DNA of 19,096 nt from JACCXJ01 sp052387115 (GTDB taxonomy: Bacteria; Pseudomonadota; Gammaproteobacteria; JACCXJ01): the NCBI GenBank assembly GCA_052387115.1, contig JBQTJM010000284.1, positions 1-19,096 of the forward strand. Reading direction: 5' to 3'. Shown in pieces: positions 12,690 to 19,096 of the stretch. The notes beneath the pieces were generated by a model. That model did no database searches and was not told the origin of the DNA. It saw only the letters and a program-made list of their open reading frames with translations. The position numbers and the translations under genes are program-made. Position 1 is the first letter of the stretch, and the number at the start of each line of letters is the position of its first letter.

Positions 12690-14624
12690 GTGAAAACAAA
12701 CGGCGCGACGGGACGCGAAGACCCCCCCAACCCCCCCTTGCCAAGGGGGGGAACGGGGGGGTCCCCCTTGCTAAGGGGGGGAACGGGGGCGTCCCCCTTG
12801 CGAAGGGGGGGCAAGGGGGGGCTCGCGCCGGACCGGTTGAGACCGCTGCGCGATCTGCTGCCGTATCTGCGACCCTACGCCCCGATCATGGCGCTGGCCG
12901 CCGTCGCGCTGGTGGTGGCCTCCGGCGGCTTGCTGATCCTGCCCATGGCGTTCCGGCGGATCATCGACGCCGGGCTCCTGGGCCCCGAGGCCGCTGCCCT
13001 CGATCGCCCCCTCGACCGTCAGTTTCTCGCCGTGTTCGCGATCGCCGCGCTCATTGCCGTGTGCGTCGCCCTCAGACACTACCTGGTGTCGTGGCTCGGC
13101 GAGCGTGTGGTCGCCGATCTCCGCAACGCGGTCTACGCGCGCGTCATCACCTTGAGCCCGGGATTTTTCGAGGTCACGTCCACCGGCGAGGTGCTCTCCC
13201 GGCTCACGGCCGACGCGACCTTGGTCCAGTCGCTGGTCGGATCGAGCGTGTCCATCGCCTTGCGCAGCACGGTAACGCTGTGCGGCGCCCTGGTTTTGAT
13301 GGGCCTGACGAGCCCGCGGCTCGCGGGTCTCGTCCTGGTGCTCGTGCCCGCCGCCCTCGCGCCCTTGATGGTGCTGGGACGACGTGCCCGGCGCTTGTCG
13401 CGCCAGAGCCAGGACCGGCTCGCCGAGGCGGGCGCGCTCGCGGGGGAGACCTTGAACGGGATCGCAACGGTGCAGGCCGCGGTGCTCGAGGGATGGTTCG
13501 CCCGCCGCATGGCCGAGCGGGTGGAGCAGGCCTTCGATGCGGCCCGGACGCGCTTTCGTAATCGCGCCGGGCTTGCGGCGCTCGCGATCATCGCCGTCTC
13601 GGGGGCTATGCTGTTCGTGCTCCTGGTGGGTGCAAAGGCGGTCCTTGCGGGGCAGATGAGCGGTGGGGAGCTCGGGCAGTTCGTTTTATACGCGGGGTTC
13701 GTGGCGGTCTCTACGGCGGCATTGAGCGAGGTGTTCGGCGATGTGCAGCACGCCGCCGGCGCCATGGAACGGCTGATGGAGTTGTTGCGGGCCGAAACCG
13801 AGGTGCGCACACCGGTGCCTGCGCGGTCGCTGGCGCATCCCACGCGCGGCCGGATCGAATTCAGCGATGTGACCTTCGCCTATGCGACCCGGCCGGAGGT
13901 ACCGGCGCTCAGGGGTTTCGATTTGACCGTGGAGCCGGGGGAGACGGTGGCGCTCGTCGGGCCCTCGGGTGCGGGAAAGACCACGGTATTTCGCCTGCTC
14001 GTGCGGTTCTACAACCTCGGGGCGGGCAGCATCCTGCTCGATGGCATCGACATCGCGCACGTGCACCCAGAGGAGCTGCGCGAGCGCATCGCCATGGTGC
14101 CGCAGGAGCCCGCGATCTTCGCGATGGATGCGATGGAAAACATCCGTCTCGGGCGGCCCGAGGCCGGTGATCCGGAGGTGATGGCGGCGGGACGTGCCGC
14201 TGTGGCCGAAGAGTTTCTCGCGCCTCAACCCGAAGGTTATCGCACCTTCCTCGGCGAGCGCGGCTTGAGGCTCTCGGTGGGTCAGCGGCAACGCATCGCG
14301 ATCGCGCGCGCCATCCTGAGAAACCCGCCCATCCTGCTCTTGGATGAGGCCACCAGCGCGCTCGACGCGGAGAACGAACGGCTCGTGCAATCGGCCCTGG
14401 CCGGGCTCATGGAGGACCGCACGACGATCGTCATCGCGCACCGCCTAGCGACGGTGTGCCGGGCCGATCGCATCGTGGTCCTGGATCGCGGGGAGATCGT
14501 GGCGGTCGGCACCCACGCGACCTTGGTGCGTCAGGGCGGCTTGTACGCGCGGCTGGCGGCCCTCCAGTTCGGCGAAAAGCGCCGCGGCGCCAAAGGAAAT
14601 CACGTGGGGGGAGTATCGGGATGA
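12690..14624 (+). CDS. MsbA-type ABC exporter (permease fused to ATPase)
   Basis: A half-size ABC exporter of about 640 aa. The membrane domain (coded about 12870-13770) has six helices beginning IMALAAVALVVASGGLLIL. The ATPase has Walker A GPSGAGKTT (near 13960), the Q-loop QEPAIF, signature LSVGQRQRIAIARA (near 14271), Walker B ILLLDEATSALD (near 14332) and the switch His in VIAHR. It should act as a homodimer in the inner membrane; lipid or drug export is likely but the substrate cannot be told. The N-terminus is odd: the frame opens through a triple palindromic DNA repeat giving a Pro/Gly/Arg-rich tail. The start is uncertain. Possible starts are TTG 12657, GTG 12684, GTG 12690 (chosen here) or a TTG after the repeat near 12836, where family similarity begins. 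Confidence 0.85.
   Translation: MKTNGATGREDPPNPPLPRGGTGGSPLLRGGTGASPLRRGGKGGLAPDRLRPLRDLLPYLRPYAPIMALAAVALVVASGGLLILPMAFRRIIDAGLLGPEAAALDRPLDRQFLAVFAIAALIAVCVALRHYLVSWLGERVVADLRNAVYARVITLSPGFFEVTSTGEVLSRLTADATLVQSLVGSSVSIALRSTVTLCGALVLMGLTSPRLAGLVLVLVPAALAPLMVLGRRARRLSRQSQDRLAEAGALAGETLNGIATVQAAVLEGWFARRMAERVEQAFDAARTRFRNRAGLAALAIIAVSGAMLFVLLVGAKAVLAGQMSGGELGQFVLYAGFVAVSTAALSEVFGDVQHAAGAMERLMELLRAETEVRTPVPARSLAHPTRGRIEFSDVTFAYATRPEVPALRGFDLTVEPGETVALVGPSGAGKTTVFRLLVRFYNLGAGSILLDGIDIAHVHPEELRERIAMVPQEPAIFAMDAMENIRLGRPEAGDPEVMAAGRAAVAEEFLAPQPEGYRTFLGERGLRLSVGQRQRIAIARAILRNPPILLLDEATSALDAENERLVQSALAGLMEDRTTIVIAHRLATVCRADRIVVLDRGEIVAVGTHATLVRQGGLYARLAALQFGEKRRGAKGNHVGGVSG
12731..12826. repeat. 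Triple palindromic repeat inside the ABC exporter 5' end
   Basis: Three units about 30 bp long each hold a palindrome: CCCCCTTGCCAAGGGGG, CCCCCTTGCTAAGGGGG and CCCCCTTGCGAAGGGGG. Such C/G-run palindromes are common as intergenic repeats in several bacterial groups. Here all three stay open in the exporter's frame and encode PLPRGGTGG, PLLRGGTGA and PLRRGGKGG. Confidence 0.85.
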
Positions 14625-14706
14625 GCGGTCCTTGCGGGTCTGCAAGGCCCGGAATCGCGCCGTGCGGCGAAAGTGCCGGATGTATGTATCGCGGGGATGG
14701 CGCTCG

Positions 14707-14746
14707 AACAAAAACAAGGCCGGTTCTCTGACGATCCCCGGCCTTG
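14707..14746 (-). terminator. Intrinsic terminator of the 36-aa gene
   Basis: On the minus strand CAAGGCCGG and CCGGCCTTG form a perfect 9-bp stem, followed directly by TTTTTGTT. It lies 30 bases past the stop codon of the minus-strand gene at 14776-14886. It may also stop the convergent exporter transcript. Confidence 0.75.
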
Positions 14747-14775
14747 TGAGCGCTACCGCGAGAGACCGCGGCGGA

Positions 14776-14886
14776 TTACTTGGTTTTGCGCTTCGCGGCG
14801 GTCTTGGGGGCGGCCCGGCCCGCGGGTTTCGCGGTCTTGGCCGCCGGCTTGGCCGGCTTTTTCGCGCTGGCTGCTGTCTTTGCCAT
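14776..14886 (-). CDS. 36-aa Lys/Ala/Pro-rich basic protein
   Basis: A tiny gene encoding MAKTAASAKKPAKPAAKTAK followed by a similar tail ending KRKTK. The composition is almost only Lys, Ala, Pro, Thr and Arg, like the C-terminal tails of histone H1-like and AlgP-like bacterial proteins. A ribosome site GGAGAG sits 7-12 bases before the ATG and a good terminator follows, so it is a real stand-alone gene despite its size. DNA binding or compaction is likely from composition; nothing more specific can be said. Confidence 0.8.
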   Translation of the reverse strand: MAKTAASAKKPAKPAAKTAKPAGRAAPKTAAKRKTK

Positions 14887-14999
14887 GATTCTCTCCAAGG
14901 GTTGAAAGATGCCCATGGCGGTCCATGCCCGTGTACCGATCGGTGACCATACACCGAATCGATGCGAGTTACGGCCGGTTGTTCACCTGTTTTAGTCCG

Positions 15000-15026
15000 T
15001 TGACACCGTAACCCTTTTATTATTAA
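15000..15026 (+). promoter_or_regulatory. Sigma-70-type promoter candidate for the ACP-ketosynthase pair
   Basis: A perfect -35 box TTGACA (15000-15005) is followed 15 bases later by TATTAA (15021-15026) in an AT-rich block TTTTATTATTAAAG. The spacing is short by two bases; TTAAAG at 17 bases is the alternative -10. It stands out in GC-rich surroundings, about 80 bases before the acyl carrier protein start. Confidence 0.5.
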
Positions 15027-15103
15027 AGCACATCATGTGCCTGGATCAAGGGGCTCGGCGGGCGAGCCCCACGGGGATGATTTCGGCGAGGGGGAAGAGC
15101 GTG

Positions 15104-15388
15104 ATGACGACCTTACAACGACTACAAGACCTCTTGGTCAAACGCTTCGATCTGGAACGCAAGGACCTCGATCCCGGCGCATCGCTCGATCAGCTCGGGC
15201 TCGATTCCATGGGCACCATCGATCTGATGTTTCAGGTCGAAGACGAGTTCGGGGTGACCTTTCCGCGCGACGCGAACGCGCTCAAGACCGTGCAGGATGT
15301 CGTGGATTGCATCGAGCACTTGCTGGCCGAGCCCGCGGCGGTCGATTCCGCCACGGCGGTCGATCCTGATCGTGGGCCTGTGCCTTGA
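15104..15388 (+). CDS. Acyl carrier protein
   Basis: A 94-aa acyl carrier protein. The phosphopantetheine attachment Ser is in LGLDSMGTIDLMF (Ser35), followed by the acidic helix QVEDEFGVTFP. The last 20 residues (AEPAAVDSATAVDPDRGPVP) are a non-conserved tail beyond the normal four-helix fold. The ATG at 15104 is chosen because MTTLQRLQDLLVKRF starts helix one; the frame is open back to 15035. The stop overlaps the TTG start of the ketosynthase, so they form a coupled pair. It is a dedicated carrier for the neighbouring enzyme rather than the housekeeping AcpP, judging by the context. Confidence 0.9.
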   Translation: MTTLQRLQDLLVKRFDLERKDLDPGASLDQLGLDSMGTIDLMFQVEDEFGVTFPRDANALKTVQDVVDCIEHLLAEPAAVDSATAVDPDRGPVP

Positions 15389-16617
15389 GGCGGGTCGTGG
15401 TAACCGGGATGGGCGTGATCTCCCCGCTAGGCAACGGCCCCGCGGCGTTCTTTGAAAATCTGCTGGCCGGCGTCTCCGGGGTTCGGCGTCTCCCGGACGA
15501 ATTCCGGAAGCGGCTCACGGTGACGGTGGCGGCGCCGGCGGCGTTCGACGCGGCCCGGCATTTCAGCGAGCCGCGACTGCGGATCCTGGACCCCGTCAGC
15601 CAGTTCGCGATCGTGGCCGCCGGCCAGGCGCTGTCCGATTCGGGACTCGAGCTCGCGGCAGAGGACCGCGACCGCATCGGGGTGTATCTCGGTACCGGCA
15701 TGGGCGGGGCCGAGACCACCGATGAGGGCTACGCGACCTTTTACGGCAGGGGCTCGGATCGGGTCCGGCCCTACACGGTGCTCATGTCCATGAACAACGC
15801 CCCCGCCTCGTGGATCGCGCTAGAGCACGGGCTCGGGGGTCCGAACATCACCTATTCGACCGCCTGCTCTTCGTCGGCCGTGGCGGTGGGTGAGGCCTAC
15901 CGGGCGATACGGCGCGGGGAGGCGGATGTGATGTTCGCGGGGGGCAGCGAAGCGCCCTTGACACAAGGGACGCTCAAGGCTTGGGATGCCCTGCGCACCC
16001 TCGCGATCGAAGACGCCGAGGACCCGGCGCGCTCGTGTAAACCCTTCGCCAAGGACCGCAGCGGGTTGGTGCTCGGCGAAGGGGCGGCGGTCCTCCTGCT
16101 CGAATCCCTGGGCCATGCCCGGAAGCGCGGCGCCCCGATCCGGGGCGAGATCGGGGGTTACGGTCTGTGCACCGATTGCGGCCACCTCACGCGGCCCTCG
16201 GTCGCAGGCCAGGCGCGCGCCATGCGTCTGGCGCTCGCGGACGCGGCGGCCACCCCGGCGGAAATCGACTATATCAATGCCCACGGCACCGGCACCCTGC
16301 AGAACGATGCCGTCGAGACCCGTGCGATAAAAGAGGTCTTCGGCGATCGCGCCCGCCGTATCCCGGTGAGCGCGACCAAATCGATGCACGGCCATTTGCT
16401 CGGCGCCGCCGGTGCCATGGAGCTGGTGGCAACCCTGTTGTCCGTGCGTCGCGGCGCGATCCCTCCCACCATCAACCTGCGGGTCTCGGATCCGGACTGC
16501 GATCTCGATTATGTGAGGGACCGGGGCCGTGAGGGAGTGGATATCGAATGGGCGCTCTCCAACTCCTTTGCCTTCGGCGGCACCAACGCCGTCCTGGTGG
16601 CGCGGGCGATCGATTGA
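15385..16617 (+). CDS. Beta-ketoacyl-ACP synthase, FabF (KAS II) type
   Basis: A 410-aa condensing enzyme with the full Cys-His-His set: Cys161 in STACSSSA, His300 in NAHGTGT and His335 in KSMHGHLLGAAGA. It decarboxylates malonyl-ACP and joins it to an acyl chain. The start is TTG at 15385 (TTGA overlaps the ACP stop), giving MRRVVVTGMGVISPLGNG, the family start. Only one carrier and one synthase are present, with no ketoreductase, dehydratase or malonyl transferase beside them. It therefore either works with the general fatty-acid enzymes or makes a special acyl chain. It could be a secondary FabF; the symbol is left blank for that reason. Confidence 0.93.
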   Translation: MRRVVVTGMGVISPLGNGPAAFFENLLAGVSGVRRLPDEFRKRLTVTVAAPAAFDAARHFSEPRLRILDPVSQFAIVAAGQALSDSGLELAAEDRDRIGVYLGTGMGGAETTDEGYATFYGRGSDRVRPYTVLMSMNNAPASWIALEHGLGGPNITYSTACSSSAVAVGEAYRAIRRGEADVMFAGGSEAPLTQGTLKAWDALRTLAIEDAEDPARSCKPFAKDRSGLVLGEGAAVLLLESLGHARKRGAPIRGEIGGYGLCTDCGHLTRPSVAGQARAMRLALADAAATPAEIDYINAHGTGTLQNDAVETRAIKEVFGDRARRIPVSATKSMHGHLLGAAGAMELVATLLSVRRGAIPPTINLRVSDPDCDLDYVRDRGREGVDIEWALSNSFAFGGTNAVLVARAID

Positions 16618-16662
16618 GGCTCCGGTCTCCGCCGCCCCCTCTTTTCCAGGACCAAGGGCTTC

Positions 16663-16707
16663 CATTCACCGCGGGCCCATTCACCGCGGGCTCGTTTAGC
16701 GCGGGCC
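16663..16707. repeat. 15-bp tandem repeat, three units
   Basis: CATTCACCGCGGGCC, CATTCACCGCGGGCT and CGTTTAGCGCGGGCC lie head to tail. The third unit overlaps the stop codon of the minus-strand YiiX-like gene, and the others lie just past its end. Confidence 0.8.
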
Positions 16708-17493
16708 CGGCGGTTCCTGGTTCCAGGGCAGCTTCCGATAGCCCGCGACGTCGCCTTCGCCGATGAACGGGTGCTTGATGATGTCGAAGTACGGCGAGTC
16801 GTCGAAATCCTTCGGCGTGTACAGGCGTGGGTTGCGTGCATAGAGGCGGATCTGTCCCGCCGAGCCGCGCTGCATGATGGGCAGCACCGGGTAGTTCACG
16901 CCCTGGAAGGCTTCGACCAGCATCGTCGAACAGATGCAGCGGGTATTGACGCCGGCTTTGTGCGCGAACAAGGTCGAGCGCCAGCGGCGCGGGAGGAGCC
17001 CGTAGGGGTACATGAAGCGCGCGAGGTCGAGCAACTGGCGGACGTCGTAGTCATGCCCCAGGCGCTGGATGGCATTGGCGATCACCTGCTGCGCATCCTG
17101 CCTAGAAATCATCGAGGGACGGCAGATCCGCAGGGGGTGGTCGCGGTAATGGTTGAGCGGCGCCACCACCGTGCCGCGTCCCGCTAAGGCCTCGATCAGC
17201 AACTGCGCACTGGGGTCGCCCTTGTAGAACCTGGCGAGGTGCTCGCGCAACGCGGGGCTGTCGATGTCGTGCAGGCGCCCGATGTACAGCGCCGAGTGCG
17301 TCCAAGGGCTCAAGGTGATGGTTTTGACGATCTCGCTCAGCCGGGTCTGACCCCCGACCAGGAGGACGTCACAGGGTCTGAGCTCGTAGCTAAGGCGCTC
17401 GAAGTCGATGAAAGGGCCCTCGCCGCCCGGTTTTCCCCGGGTCAGCCAGGCCACCACCCGGGCCCAGATCCAACGCTGAATGGCGGTAATCAT
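16696..17493 (-). CDS. YiiX-like permuted NlpC/P60 cysteine hydrolase
   Basis: A 265-aa protein of the YiiX/YebB-type, circularly permuted NlpC/P60 papain-like family. The catalytic His is in SPWTHSALYIG (His66) and the Cys in RCICSTMLVEAF (Cys188), in the His-before-Cys order of permuted members. RPCDVLLVGG (39-48) before the His is the usual first strand. Substrates of the family include lipids and peptide amides; here it is unknown. The start ATG at 17493 is chosen where similarity begins (MITAIQRWIWARVVAWLTRG); the frame is open up to 17631. Residues 5-17 are hydrophobic enough to be a membrane-associating helix. It is transcribed alone, divergent from the response-regulator gene. Confidence 0.82.
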   Translation of the reverse strand: MITAIQRWIWARVVAWLTRGKPGGEGPFIDFERLSYELRPCDVLLVGGQTRLSEIVKTITLSPWTHSALYIGRLHDIDSPALREHLARFYKGDPSAQLLIEALAGRGTVVAPLNHYRDHPLRICRPSMISRQDAQQVIANAIQRLGHDYDVRQLLDLARFMYPYGLLPRRWRSTLFAHKAGVNTRCICSTMLVEAFQGVNYPVLPIMQRGSAGQIRLYARNPRLYTPKDFDDSPYFDIIKHPFIGEGDVAGYRKLPWNQEPPGPR

Positions 17494-17773
17494 AGGTCGC
17501 AAACCACGCCCCGGCCCGCCCGCCCGGAAGATTGCGTGACCGGCGTCGCGGTCGGGTGGCGCGCTTGCGGCCGATCGATGGTGTATAGTTCTCGCAAATG
17601 ACAAGACACCGCGCCGGGAGATTGTAAACATAAGCCAGTCTTTCTGCTAAGGCGGCAGTACTAGACCGGTCCGGCGGGCTGGCGGGGCGATCAGGACAGA
17701 GGAGGGGATGGGCGGGCCGGGACACCGGTTCGGGGCGGCCAGATATAGCCTTGCTTCGACGGCAGGCACTCGG

Positions 17774-18196
17774 ATGACAGGTCACGGGATTGGGATGGAA
17801 TCCGGATTGCCTACGGTCGTGGTGATCGACGATAGCGCGGCCGTGAGAGGCTACTTCGAGCTCTGCATGGGGCCGCTCGCGGTGGACGTCAAGTCCTACC
17901 CGTCCGCGTCGGCTTCCCTGGAATACCTCTCCGGCGGCGCTGCGGCCCTGATCTTTTTGGATATCATCATGCCCGGTAAGGACGGGCTGACGTTCCTGGA
18001 GGAGTTGCGCAGCCACCCCTTGCACCGCCACACCCCGGTGGTGGTGATGAGCTCCAAGGACTACCGCCAGGACAAGGGCATCGCGAAGCAGCTCGGGGCC
18101 GAGTATGTCACCAAACCGATCGCCTCGCGCACCATTCAGGACCTGGTGATCCAGCTCGCGAGGGCGGAGCCGAGGGGCGCCGCGCAGGGCGCATGA
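17774..18196 (+). CDS. Single-domain response regulator (receiver only)
   Basis: A CheY-like receiver of about 140 aa with no output domain. The acidic pair is in VVVIDDSAAVR (Asp19, Asp20), the phosphorylated Asp is in FLDIIMPGKDG (Asp63), the switch Ser is in VVMSSKD (Ser93) and the Lys is in YVTKPI (Lys114). All key residues are present. The start is ATG 17774 or ATG 17795 (MESGLPTVVV); the first gives seven extra residues. Its stop overlaps the ATG of the metallo-beta-lactamase-fold gene (ATGA), so the two are co-translated. A partner kinase is not in the window. Confidence 0.88.
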   Translation: MTGHGIGMESGLPTVVVIDDSAAVRGYFELCMGPLAVDVKSYPSASASLEYLSGGAAALIFLDIIMPGKDGLTFLEELRSHPLHRHTPVVVMSSKDYRQDKGIAKQLGAEYVTKPIASRTIQDLVIQLARAEPRGAAQGA

Positions 18197-19096
18197 GCGG
18201 GGCCTACCTCCGCTTCCGGGGTGTGCGCGGCTCGCATGCGGTCCCCGCCGCGAGCCACATGGGGGTGGGCGGAAACACCTCTTGTGTCGAGTTGCGCACC
18301 GATGACCACCTGCTCATCTGCGATGCCGGGACCGGCATCATCCCGCTCGGCGAGGACCTGATGGGGGGCGCCACGCGCGAGGCGCTGGTGGTCGTCACCC
18401 ATTACCATTGGGACCATATCTGTGGCCTGCCCTTCTTCCAGCCGGCCTTCGACCCGACCTGGCGCCTGTGCTTCTTCGGTCCCGGCAGGGACGCGGACGA
18501 GATCCGGCGGCGCCTCTCCGATCAGATGCGCGCCCCCTATTTTCCGGTACAGACCGAGCACTGGATGGCCGGGATCCGATATCTCGATCCGAACGACGGC
18601 GGCCTGCGCCACGGCCCGTTCCGGATCCATTATGATCATGTCCACCATCCGGGGGCGACTTACGGGTATCGAATCGAGGCGGCGGGAAAGACCATCGTCT
18701 ATGTCTCCGACAACGAATGCGGGTTCCTATCGAGATCGATCGAGGACCGCGTCCATGAATTCCCGGATGCCGAGCGCGATCATCTACGCCGCATCGAGAG
18801 CGAGGAGCGCGCCCGCGAGCTGGCCTTGCTAGCCGGCGCCGACGTCTTGATCCACGATGCGCAATACACCCCGGATCAATACCGCCAGAAACGCGGCTGG
18901 GGTCACTCGTGCTTCGTGGATACCGTCCACCTGGCGATCGATGCCGGGGTCGAGGCCTTATATCTCTATCACCACGACCCCTCGGCCAGCGATGGCGCCC
19001 TGCAGCGGATCCACGACGCGGCGCTCGCCGTCATCGCGGATCGGCGCTCGCCCCTCGTCTGTCACCTGGCCCGGGAGGGATTGACCGTGGACCTCG
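18193..19096 (+). CDS. Metallo-beta-lactamase-fold phosphodiesterase, 3' end beyond window
   Basis: At least 301 aa, running off the right edge. Metal ligands are clear: THYHWDHICG (His70, His72, Asp74, His75), DHVHHPGATYGYRI, YVSDNECGF, HDAQY and GWGHS near the C-terminus. This set and the start (LRFRGVRGSHAVP, GGNTSCVELRT, DAGTGI) match the PhnP-like / cyclic-phosphodiesterase group of the superfamily rather than beta-lactamases or glyoxalase II. Substrate unknown; cyclic nucleotides or cyclic phosphates are reasonable. The ATG at 18193 overlaps the response regulator stop, so a regulated phosphodiesterase is a fair inference from context only. Confidence 0.88.
   Translation, partial: MSGAYLRFRGVRGSHAVPAASHMGVGGNTSCVELRTDDHLLICDAGTGIIPLGEDLMGGATREALVVVTHYHWDHICGLPFFQPAFDPTWRLCFFGPGRDADEIRRRLSDQMRAPYFPVQTEHWMAGIRYLDPNDGGLRHGPFRIHYDHVHHPGATYGYRIEAAGKTIVYVSDNECGFLSRSIEDRVHEFPDAERDHLRRIESEERARELALLAGADVLIHDAQYTPDQYRQKRGWGHSCFVDTVHLAIDAGVEALYLYHHDPSASDGALQRIHDAALAVIADRRSPLVCHLAREGLTVDL

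Noticed and set aside
12731..12826. CRISPR-like array of 30-bp repeats
   Set aside because: The units are head to tail without unique spacers and are internally palindromic C/G runs.

Overview
The window looks like a piece of a GC-rich gammaproteobacterial chromosome. The full-length MutH is the best lineage hint, since MutH is largely confined to Gammaproteobacteria; CyoE, FabF-type and MsbA-type genes fit but do not narrow it down. No species is claimed. There are no tRNA, rRNA or CRISPR features that I can see.

Bases 1-3562 read as a gene-cassette array of a chromosomal integron, or a cluster of attC sites lacking a nearby integrase. Three attC sites have matching RYYYAAC and GTTRRRY core boxes and fold-back stems (121-179, 726-814, 3501-3562). 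They bracket plus-strand cassette genes: a SEC-C protein, a 51-aa basic protein, a phytanoyl-CoA-dioxygenase-like gene fused to a DUF1772 scrap, a shortened glyoxalase-like gene, and an intact metallo-beta-lactamase-fold protein. No integrase is in the window. The middle of the array is scarred.

Bases 3594-5501 (minus) hold a two-gene ubiquitin-like/sulfur-transfer unit. A JAMM metalloprotease gene is followed 24 bp later by one polypeptide that joins a MoaD/ThiS/CysO-like domain, a rhodanese and a ThiF/MoeB E1-like enzyme. The usual C-terminal GG tail of the carrier is internal, so the JAMM enzyme may be needed to free it.

Bases 5747-8184 look like a wrecked diversity-generating retroelement (DGR). 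In order there are a secreted DUF1566 protein with a DGR-type variable C-terminus, a 9-bp hairpin with a GATA loop, a shortened Avd-like four-helix-bundle gene, an intact REP-associated transposase (RAYT) between perfect 36-bp inverted repeats, and the decayed C-terminal part of a reverse transcriptase with a MutS-like tail. The reverse transcriptase core and the template repeat are absent, apparently lost where the RAYT unit now sits.

Bases 8552-10914 are accessory debris: intact mutH, a frameshifted vapBC remnant, an intact AbrB/MazF-type toxin-antitoxin pair, a second reverse-transcriptase scrap, AbiEii-type toxin fragments and a second mutH copy with two internal in-frame deletions. The reverse-transcriptase-remnant plus mutH pairing thus occurs twice.

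Bases 11008-19096 are mostly ordinary chromosome: cyoE with a translationally coupled membrane protein, an MsbA-type ABC exporter whose N-terminus is encoded by palindromic repeats, a 36-aa Lys/Ala/Pro protein with its own terminator, a coupled acyl carrier protein/ketosynthase pair, a YiiX-like NlpC/P60 hydrolase (minus), and a coupled single-domain response regulator plus metallo-beta-lactamase-fold phosphodiesterase that runs off the end.
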